18,250 bases of DNA from an uncultured Verrucomicrobiota bacterium (lineage in GTDB: Bacteria > Verrucomicrobiota > Kiritimatiellia > CAIVKH01), in assembly GCA_937894535.1 (NCBI GenBank), contig CALBHI010000083.1, forward strand, positions 1 through 18,250. The letters are read 5' to 3'. This document shows positions 12,032-18,250 of this stretch, in pieces. A model generated the notes under the pieces. It saw only the letters and a list, made by a program, of their open reading frames with translations. It made no database searches and was not told the DNA's origin. Numbering within the stretch: position 1 is the first letter of the stretch; each line of letters starts with the position of its first letter. The position numbers and the translations under genes were made by a program.

Positions 12032-15000
12032 AATCATCCTTCTCGATCATCGACGGCAACGAAGCCACCGCCCACGTAGCCCACCGCCTCAGCGAAGTCT
12101 GCGCGATCTACCCGATCACCCCCTCGTCCACCATGGGCGAACTGGCCGATCAATGGTCAAGCGAAGGCCGCAAAAACATCTGGGGAACCGTACCGCTGGT
12201 CGTGGAGATGCAGAGCGAAGGCGGTGCGGCCGGTGCCGTGCACGGCGCCCTCCAAACCGGATCGCTGGCCACCACCTTCACCGCCTCGCAAGGCCTGCTG
12301 TTGATGATCCCGAACATGTACAAGATCGCCGGCGAACTGACCCCGGCCGTCTTCCATGTGACCGCCCGCTCGCTCGCCGCACAAGGCTTGTCGATCTTCG
12401 GCGACCATTCCGACATCATGTCGGTCCGCTCCACGGGGTTCGCCCTGCTCGGTTCGGCCTCGGTGCAGGAAGCCGCCGACATGGCCCTGATCGCCCATGC
12501 CACTACACTGAAAACCCGTATCCCGTTCCTTCACTTCTTCGACGGGTTCCGCACCTCGCACGAAGTGAACAAGGTCGTGCTGCCCGATGACGAGGCCATC
12601 CGGGCCATGATCGACGAGGAGGCCATCATCGCCCACCGTGCCCGCGCCCTGAACCCCGACCACCCGGTCATCCGCGGCACCGCCCAGAACCCCGATGTAT
12701 ACTTCCAGGGCCGCGAAACGGTGAATCCGTTCTACGCCGTCGTTCCCGACGCGGTGCAGACCGCCATGGATCAACTCGCCACCCTGACCGGTCGCTCGTA
12801 CAAGTTGTACGAGTACTATGGCCACCCGCAGGCCGAACGTGTCCTGGTGCTGATGGGCTCCGGCGCGGAAACCGTGAAGGAAACCATCGACGCCCTGATC
12901 GCCCGGGGCGAAAAAGTCGGCGCGGTGGTTGTCCGCCTGTTCCGCCCGTTTGCCGCCAACACCTTCATCGCCGCACTGCCCGCCTCGGTGAAGACCATCG
13001 CCGTGCTCGACCGCTGCAAGGAGCCCGGCTCGGCCGGCGAGCCGTTGTACCAGGATGTCCTCACCGCGCTGGTCGAGGAACAGTCCGCCGGCCGCCTGCC
13101 CTGCCCCGCGTTCCCGCGCGTGATCGGTGGCCGCTACGGCCTGTCGTCCAAGGAATTCACCCCCGCGATGGTCAAGGCCGTGCTCGACGAATGCGCCAAA
13201 CCCGCGCCCAAAAACCACTTCACCGTCGGCATCAACGACGATGTCTCGAACACCAGTCTCGCCGTCGACACGAACTTCATCACCGAGTCGGACAAGGTCG
13301 TGCGGGCGCTGTTCTACGGGCTCGGCGCGGATGGCACGGTCGGCGCGAACAAGAACTCGATCAAGATCATCGGCGAGGAAACCGACTTCTATGCCCAGGG
13401 CTATTTTGTCTACGACTCGAAGAAGTCCGGCTCCCAGACCACCTCGCATTTGCGCTTCGGACCGGACCCGATCCGCTCGACTTACCTGATCCAATCCGCC
13501 AACTTCATCGGCTGCCACCAGTTCGGCTTCCTGCAGAAGACCGACATGCTCAAACTGGCCGCCCCCGGCGCGGTGTTCCTGCTCAACAGCCCGTTTGGTC
13601 CCGAGGATGTATGGGGCAAACTCCCCGGCCCAGTGCAGAAAAACCTGATCGACAAGAACATCAGCCTGTATGTGATCGACGCCTACAAGGTCGCCCGTGA
13701 AACCGGCATGGGCTCGCGCATCAACACGATCATGCAGACCTGCTTCTTCGCCATTTCCGGCGTGTTGCCGCGCGAGCAGGCGATCGAGCAGATCAAGAAG
13801 TCGATCGAGAAGACCTACAAGAAAAAAGGCGCCGAGGTGGTGCAGAAGAACTTCGCCGCCGTTGACCACACCCTCGCCCACCTGTTCCCGGTGTCCATCC
13901 CCTCCACCGCCACCGGGGAGGCCCTGCCCCCGCTGGTTGCCGATGCCGCTCCGGCCTTCGTCAAGGATGTGCTGGCCCCGATGATGGCGGGCAACGGCGA
14001 CGACCTCCCGGTCAGCAAGATGCCCATCGACGGCACCTTCCCCACCGGAACAACCAAATGGGAAAAGCGCAACATCTCCGACATCGTGCCGGTCTGGGAC
14101 GAAGCGATCTGCATCCAGTGCGGCATGTGCGGCCTCGTTTGCCCGCACAGCGTGATCCGCTCGCGCACCTACCACGAGGACCAGTTGGCCAACGCGCCCG
14201 CCGCCTTCAAATCCGCCCCGCTGCGCGGCAAGGATGTCGCTCCCGGAACCCGCTACACCCTGCAGGTTTTCATCGAGGACTGCACCGGTTGCGGCCTGTG
14301 CGTAGGCGTCTGTCCCACCAAGAATAAACAAGCCGCCGGCCTCCGCGCCATCAACATGGAGCCGAAGGCGCCGACCTTCGAGGAAGACCGCAAGAATGTC
14401 GCCTTCTTTGAAGCCTTGCCCGTCAACGACTACACCTCGTTCGACGGCACGATGGTCAAGGATCTCCAATACATGGAACCGACCTTCGAATTCTCCGGAG
14501 CCTGTTCGGGGTGCGGCGAGACCCCCTACGTCAAAATCCTCAGCCAGTTGTTCGGTGACCGCCTGCTCGTGGCCAATGCCACCGGTTGCTCCTCGATCTA
14601 CGGCGGCAACCTCCCGACCACCCCCTGGACGGTTGACCAGCACGGTCGCGGTCCGGCCTGGGCGAACTCGCTGTTCGAGGACAATGCGGAATTCGGTTTC
14701 GGCTACCGCCTGACCCTCGATAAACACTCCGTCTTCGCGGCCGAACTGCTCAAGAGGCTGGCTGGCAAACTCGGTGACACCCTGGTGGACGAGGTCATCA
14801 ACGCCAACCAGTCCACCCGCGCCGGCATCGACGCCCAACGCGTCCGCGTCGAAGCCGTGAAAGCCAAGCTGGGCGGCGACACCTCCATGGAAGCACGGCA
14901 ATTGCTCTCGATCATCGAATGCCTGGTAAAGCGCAGCGTCTGGATCATGGGCGGCGACGGCTGGGCCTACGACATCGGGTACGGCGGCCTCGACCATGTC

Positions 15001-15615
15001 CTCGCCTCGGGCCGTGACGTGAACATCCTCGTCCTTGACACCGAAGTGTATTCGAACACCGGCGGCCAGATGTCGAAATCAACGCCCCGTGGCGCCGTGG
15101 CCAAGTTCGCCGCCGGCGGCAAGCCGCTCGGCAAGAAAGACCTCGGCCTGCTCGCCCTTTCCTACGGCCATGTGTACGTGGCCCGGGTCGCCCTCGGGGC
15201 CAACCCGCGCCAGACCCTGCGCGCCTTCGTCGAGGCCGAGCAGTATCCCGGACCATCGCTGATCATCGCCTACAGCCATTGCATCGCCCATGGCATCGAG
15301 ATGGCCAACGGATTCAAGCAACAGAAACTGGCCGTCGATAGCGCCCACTGGCCACTCTACCGGTTCAACCCCACGATGCTCGGCGGCGATAAAAACCCGT
15401 TCAGCCTCGACAGCAAGCCGGCGACCATCACCCTGCGCGATTACGCCTACAACGAAGTCCGCTACCGGATGCTCAACCACAGCCAACCCGAGGAGGCCGA
15501 ACGCCTGCTCAAGCTGGCCGAACAGGACATCAAGGAGCGCTGGGCCATGCACGAGAACCTGGCCAAGCGGTATGAACCCGCAGCCGCCGCCACCGCCGAC
15601 CGGAGCACGCCATGA
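12028..15615 (+). CDS. nifJ: Pyruvate:ferredoxin (flavodoxin) oxidoreductase, single-chain
   Basis: This 1195-residue enzyme converts pyruvate and CoA to acetyl-CoA and CO2 while reducing ferredoxin, using thiamine diphosphate and three [4Fe-4S] clusters. All known functional positions of the Desulfovibrio enzyme appear: T31, E64 and R114 in the N-terminal domain; cluster cysteines C695/C698/C701/C705 and C752/C755/C758/C762; proximal-cluster ligands C826, C829, C854 and C1085; and N1010 in the TPP-binding SNTGGQ. Length equals the full fused family, so the gene is intact. The start at 12028 overlaps the upstream regulator stop; there is no ribosome site, which implies coupling. Open frame upstream to 11842 lies inside the regulator gene and is not used. 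The stop overlaps the next gene's ATG. The enzyme is typically oxygen-labile, which fits the nearby heme-PAS sensor. Confidence 0.98.
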   Translation: MKSSFSIIDGNEATAHVAHRLSEVCAIYPITPSSTMGELADQWSSEGRKNIWGTVPLVVEMQSEGGAAGAVHGALQTGSLATTFTASQGLLLMIPNMYKIAGELTPAVFHVTARSLAAQGLSIFGDHSDIMSVRSTGFALLGSASVQEAADMALIAHATTLKTRIPFLHFFDGFRTSHEVNKVVLPDDEAIRAMIDEEAIIAHRARALNPDHPVIRGTAQNPDVYFQGRETVNPFYAVVPDAVQTAMDQLATLTGRSYKLYEYYGHPQAERVLVLMGSGAETVKETIDALIARGEKVGAVVVRLFRPFAANTFIAALPASVKTIAVLDRCKEPGSAGEPLYQDVLTALVEEQSAGRLPCPAFPRVIGGRYGLSSKEFTPAMVKAVLDECAKPAPKNHFTVGINDDVSNTSLAVDTNFITESDKVVRALFYGLGADGTVGANKNSIKIIGEETDFYAQGYFVYDSKKSGSQTTSHLRFGPDPIRSTYLIQSANFIGCHQFGFLQKTDMLKLAAPGAVFLLNSPFGPEDVWGKLPGPVQKNLIDKNISLYVIDAYKVARETGMGSRINTIMQTCFFAISGVLPREQAIEQIKKSIEKTYKKKGAEVVQKNFAAVDHTLAHLFPVSIPSTATGEALPPLVADAAPAFVKDVLAPMMAGNGDDLPVSKMPIDGTFPTGTTKWEKRNISDIVPVWDEAICIQCGMCGLVCPHSVIRSRTYHEDQLANAPAAFKSAPLRGKDVAPGTRYTLQVFIEDCTGCGLCVGVCPTKNKQAAGLRAINMEPKAPTFEEDRKNVAFFEALPVNDYTSFDGTMVKDLQYMEPTFEFSGACSGCGETPYVKILSQLFGDRLLVANATGCSSIYGGNLPTTPWTVDQHGRGPAWANSLFEDNAEFGFGYRLTLDKHSVFAAELLKRLAGKLGDTLVDEVINANQSTRAGIDAQRVRVEAVKAKLGGDTSMEARQLLSIIECLVKRSVWIMGGDGWAYDIGYGGLDHVLASGRDVNILVLDTEVYSNTGGQMSKSTPRGAVAKFAAGGKPLGKKDLGLLALSYGHVYVARVALGANPRQTLRAFVEAEQYPGPSLIIAYSHCIAHGIEMANGFKQQKLAVDSAHWPLYRFNPTMLGGDKNPFSLDSKPATITLRDYAYNEVRYRMLNHSQPEEAERLLKLAEQDIKERWAMHENLAKRYEPAAAATADRSTP

Positions 15616-16628
15616 ACCTGAATACGACCTACATGGGGATTCCGCTGAAGAATCCCATCGTCCCGTCCGCCTCGCCGATGTCCGAAAACGTCGACAACAT
15701 CCGGCGCATGGCCGACGCCGGCGCGGCCGCCGTGACCATGTTCTCGATCTTCGAGGAACAACTGCGGATCGAGGCCGCCGCGCTCGACCACTACACCTCG
15801 ATGGGCGACAACATCTACGCCGAGTCGACCTCGTTCTTTCCCAAAGGCGACGATTACCACATCGCCCCCACCCGCTACCTCGACATCATCCACCGGGCCT
15901 CGGAAGCGGTGGACATCCCGATCATCGGCAGCCTGAACGGCATGACCAGCGAAGGCTGGATCGACTACGCAAGCCAGATCGAGCAAGCCGGCGCCCGCGC
16001 CCTCGAATTGAACATCTTCATGCTGCCCACCGATCCGCGTGTCAGCGGCGCCCGCGTCGAGGAGTCCTACCTCGACATCGTCAAGGCGGTGAAGGAGATC
16101 GTGACCATCCCCGTCGCGGTGAAGATGAACCCGTTCTTCAGCTCGATCGCCCACATGGCCAAGCGGTTTGAAGAAGCCGGCGCGGACGGCCTGGTCATGT
16201 TCAACCGGTTCATCCAACCCGACTTCGACCTCGACGAACTCGAGGTCGTGCCGAACCTGACCCTCAGCGGCCCCGGCGAAATCCGCCTGCCCCTGCGCTG
16301 GATCGCCATCCTCTACGGAAAACTCGGTGTATCCCTCGCCGCCTCGCGCGGGGTGCACTCCGCCACCGAAGTGGTGAAGTACCTGCTGGCCGGCGCCGAT
16401 GTCGTGTGCACGACCTCCGCCCTGCTCAAGAAGGGCATCCCGTTCATCACCACCCTGCTCAACGACCTGACAGCCTGGATGGATGCCCACGAATACGAGT
16501 CGGTCGAACAGATGAAGGGTTCGATGAGCCAGCAATCCATCGCCGATCCCGCCGCCTTCGAACGCGCCAACTACATCAAGACCATCGAACATTTCAAGCG
16601 GCACCACGCCGCCAGCAACCCGTGGTAA
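15612..16628 (+). CDS. Dihydroorotate dehydrogenase-like flavoprotein (PFOR-associated)
   Basis: This 338-residue protein has the FMN-binding TIM-barrel of the dihydroorotate dehydrogenase/PreA family. Visible family features are NPIVPSASP near the N-terminus, K171 (VKMNP), N198 (MFNRF) and the phosphate-binding SRGVHS and ADVVCTTSAL (about 235-270). The loop that carries the catalytic Cys or Ser in true PyrD (NxxCPN or NxSSPN) reads N134-IFMLPTD, without Cys or Ser, so it is probably not a pyrimidine enzyme. It overlaps nifJ by 4 bp (ATGA) and has its own GGAG 6 bases before the ATG. Genes of this type are often found beside nifJ. Role unknown; an electron-transfer link with ferredoxin is an inference. 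Confidence 0.85.
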   Translation: MNLNTTYMGIPLKNPIVPSASPMSENVDNIRRMADAGAAAVTMFSIFEEQLRIEAAALDHYTSMGDNIYAESTSFFPKGDDYHIAPTRYLDIIHRASEAVDIPIIGSLNGMTSEGWIDYASQIEQAGARALELNIFMLPTDPRVSGARVEESYLDIVKAVKEIVTIPVAVKMNPFFSSIAHMAKRFEEAGADGLVMFNRFIQPDFDLDELEVVPNLTLSGPGEIRLPLRWIAILYGKLGVSLAASRGVHSATEVVKYLLAGADVVCTTSALLKKGIPFITTLLNDLTAWMDAHEYESVEQMKGSMSQQSIADPAAFERANYIKTIEHFKRHHAASNPW

Positions 16629-16646
16629 ACCAAACAGGAGTACATC

Positions 16647-16835
16647 ATGAAAGTTGAAGTGGATGCCGGCACCTGCACCGGATGCGCCGTATGCAGCGAC
16701 CTCGTTCCCGAGGTTTTTGAAATCAACGACGATAACGTGTCCATCGTCAAGAATCCCGACGTCCCCGCTGGACTGGAAGCAAAGGTTCAGGAAGCCGCCG
16801 ACAGCTGTCCGGTGACCTGCATTACCGTTTCGTAA
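16647..16835 (+). CDS. Small single-cluster [4Fe-4S] ferredoxin
   Basis: This 62-residue protein is a soluble electron carrier and probably accepts electrons from NifJ. The cluster ligands are C10, C13 and C16 (CTGCAVC) plus C54 in the C-terminal CP pair, as in Thermotoga/Pyrococcus-type monocluster ferredoxins. An extra C58 in CPVTCITVS is not a usual ligand. The protein is acidic, as expected. The ATG has a good AGGAG (16636-16640) with 6-base spacing, 18 bp after the flavoprotein stop. A stable hairpin follows the stop. Confidence 0.94.
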   Translation: MKVEVDAGTCTGCAVCSDLVPEVFEINDDNVSIVKNPDVPAGLEAKVQEAADSCPVTCITVS

Positions 16836-16855
16836 TCGGAAGCAAATCTCCGCGC

Positions 16856-16878
16856 GTCCCGCCGTGATCCGGCGGGAC
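16856..16878 (+). terminator. Perfect hairpin between ferredoxin and membrane-subunit genes
   Basis: GTCCCGCC (16856-16863) pairs exactly with GGCGGGAC (16871-16878) around a 7-base loop. It begins 20 bases after the ferredoxin stop and ends 17 bases before the next ATG. There is no T-run, so read-through is likely; it may be an attenuator, a processing site, or a stabiliser giving more ferredoxin than membrane subunit. Confidence 0.55.
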
Positions 16879-16895
16879 CACGGAACCCCGCCATC

Positions 16896-18250
16896 ATGCA
16901 TGTCCCGCTGGGATTGATCCTCGTTCCGCTGTTGTTCGCCGTGCTCCTGCTGGCGTTCGGGCTGAGCCGTCTGCGCAAACCGCTGGTGCTGATCGCCTCG
17001 ATCGCCATCGGCCTCGGCTCGTTGCACCTGTTGTTCCAACAACTCGACCGCGACGTTTTCCTGATTCCCCTGGACGAAGCCCCCTACCTGACCGCCTTTG
17101 GCTGGATCGGCCTCGCCCTCGGCGCCTTTCTGCTGGTCATCTGCCTGCGCCGCCGCCAACCGCTGGCCGCCCTGCTGGTCATCACCCAGACGGCCCTCGC
17201 CTGGTGGGCGGAACACCTGACCCACGCGCGCCACGAAGCCGTGGCGACCCCGCTGCTGATCGACCACCTCGCCACCATCATGGCGGCGATCGTCGGCGTG
17301 ATCGGCGGCCTGATCTGCATCCACGCCATCGGCTACATGAAGGAGTGGCACCAGCACCACAAGGACCAACCGGACCGCCGCAATCAATTTTTCTGCGTGC
17401 TCTTCATCTTCCTGTCCGCGATGTTCGGCCTGGTTTTCGCCAACAGCCTGCCCTGGTTTGTATTCTTCTGGGAAATCACCACCGTCTGCTCGTTCCTGCT
17501 CATCGGGTATGCCCGCACCGACGAAGCGTACCACAGCGCGTTCCTCGCGTTGAAACTGAACCTCGCCGGCGGCATTGCCATGACGCTGGGGTGGATGCTG
17601 ATCGTGCAGCGGGGCGGCTCGCTCGACCTGCTCCAGATCGTCGGTAGCGGCGACGCGCTGTATTTGCTGCCGGTGGTATTGCTTTGCTTCGCCGGGTTGG
17701 CCAAATCCGCCCAGTTCCCGTTTTCCGCCTGGCTGCTCGGCGCGATGGTCGCCCCCACCCCGGTGTCCGCGATGCTGCATGCCAGCACCATGGTCAAGGC
17801 CGGGGTGTACCTGATCGTCCGTTTCGCCCCGGTCCTGCAGGACACCCTCGCCGGCTTGTTCATCGCCCTGATCGGGGCCACCACGTTCCTGATCACCTCG
17901 CTGATCGCCATCGGCCAGAACAACGCCAAACGCGTGCTGGCCTACTCCACCATCGCCAACCTCGGCCTGATCGTGGCCTGCGCCGCTTCCGGCCAGTACA
18001 ACGCCGTGTGGGCCGCCATCCTGTTGATCGTCTTCCACGCGGTGGCGAAGGCCCTGCTGTTCCTCGCCGTCGGAACGGTCGAACACCGCCTCGGCAGCCG
18101 CGACATCGAGGATATGCAGGGATTGGTCATGCGCCACCCGGCCCTCGCGGTGGCCATGCTGGTGGGCATCGCTGGCATGTTCCTCGCGCCGTTCGGCCTC
18201 CTCATCAGCAAATGGGCCGCGCTGGAGGCCCTGATCCGCGTGAACCCGAT
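16896..18250 (+). CDS. NuoL/HyfB/EchA-type ion-pumping membrane subunit, N-terminal part (3' end outside window)
   Basis: The frame is open from ATG 16896 to the window end (451 complete codons), with no stop. The product is very hydrophobic, with about a dozen membrane helices and the antiporter-like module of complex I and energy-converting hydrogenases. Conserved charged residues are visible: E193 in FFWEITT, K270 in AKSAQFPFSAWL, H295/K301 in HASTMVKAG, and H381/K385 in FHAVAKALLF. The block LIGYARTDEAYHSAF and the ending TVEHRLGSRDIEDMQGL resemble subunits of hydrogenase-4/Ech-type clusters and NuoL (recalled similarity). The start has no clear ribosome site; ATG 16896 is the first in frame. 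Coming right after nifJ and ferredoxin, it may open an operon for a ferredoxin-oxidising, ion-pumping complex; whether hydrogenase, Rnf-like or complex I cannot be told from this fragment. Confidence 0.88.
   Translation, partial: MHVPLGLILVPLLFAVLLLAFGLSRLRKPLVLIASIAIGLGSLHLLFQQLDRDVFLIPLDEAPYLTAFGWIGLALGAFLLVICLRRRQPLAALLVITQTALAWWAEHLTHARHEAVATPLLIDHLATIMAAIVGVIGGLICIHAIGYMKEWHQHHKDQPDRRNQFFCVLFIFLSAMFGLVFANSLPWFVFFWEITTVCSFLLIGYARTDEAYHSAFLALKLNLAGGIAMTLGWMLIVQRGGSLDLLQIVGSGDALYLLPVVLLCFAGLAKSAQFPFSAWLLGAMVAPTPVSAMLHASTMVKAGVYLIVRFAPVLQDTLAGLFIALIGATTFLITSLIAIGQNNAKRVLAYSTIANLGLIVACAASGQYNAVWAAILLIVFHAVAKALLFLAVGTVEHRLGSRDIEDMQGLVMRHPALAVAMLVGIAGMFLAPFGLLISKWAALEALIRVNP

Noticed and set aside
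12157..14997. 946-codon open frame on the minus strand opposite nifJ
   Set aside because: Antisense to an intact PFOR with all cluster cysteines; its product is a low-complexity Gly/Val/Asp/His-rich shadow.
15462..18137. 891-codon open frame on the minus strand
   Set aside because: It runs opposite four real genes (the nifJ end, flavoprotein, ferredoxin, membrane subunit) and their gaps; no family features.
1..18250. CRISPR array, tRNA, rRNA or complete insertion sequence
   Set aside because: No regularly spaced direct repeats, no recognised tRNA or rRNA sequence and no transposase gene were seen on reading the window.

Overview
The window is GC-rich bacterial DNA with dense coding on both strands. 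Taxonomy is an inference: a very large secreted amylase with Asn/Thr/Gly-rich linkers and an aspartate-rich, thrombospondin-3-like calcium repeat, together with a fermentative pyruvate:ferredoxin set, fits the Verrucomicrobiota/Kiritimatiellota part of the PVC group. No rRNA or tRNA is present to prove it.

Left third (1-9096). The 3' part of trpD (+) converges on a two-gene minus-strand operon, srkA-cls (an SrkA/YihE-type protein kinase and a cardiolipin synthase), whose coding regions overlap by 4 bp. The 230 bp between trpD and cls is almost filled by an element bounded by perfect 31-bp inverted repeats (590-620 and 772-802). Upstream of srkA, after a GC-rich hairpin, lies a 1872-residue secreted GH13 alpha-amylase-like protein (minus strand). 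It carries two tandem starch-binding modules, further beta-sandwich modules, a calcium repeat, poly-Gly linkers and a C-terminal CBM9/DOMON-like domain.

Middle (9097-12031). A 280-bp divergent control region holds a LacI-type palindrome on the amylase side. It is followed on the plus strand by a soluble histidine kinase whose PAS domain keeps the FixL heme and oxygen-sensing residues but whose kinase core is of the NarX type. Next come a canonical NarL/FixJ-type response regulator and then a second LuxR-type regulator with a degenerate receiver domain.

Right third (12028-18250). The second regulator overlaps the start codon of a complete pyruvate:ferredoxin oxidoreductase (nifJ) by 4 bp. nifJ overlaps a dihydroorotate-dehydrogenase-like flavoprotein gene by 4 bp. 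A single-cluster ferredoxin follows, then a hairpin, then the start of a NuoL/HyfB/EchA-type proton-pumping membrane subunit that runs off the window end.

Taken together (inference): extracellular starch is degraded by the amylase; sugars yield pyruvate; NifJ oxidises pyruvate and reduces ferredoxin; and a membrane complex beginning at 16896 may re-oxidise ferredoxin while pumping ions. A heme-PAS oxygen sensor and two regulators sit directly upstream, and one regulator is translationally coupled to the oxygen-sensitive enzyme. This apparent O2-gated fermentation module is the most interesting content of the window.
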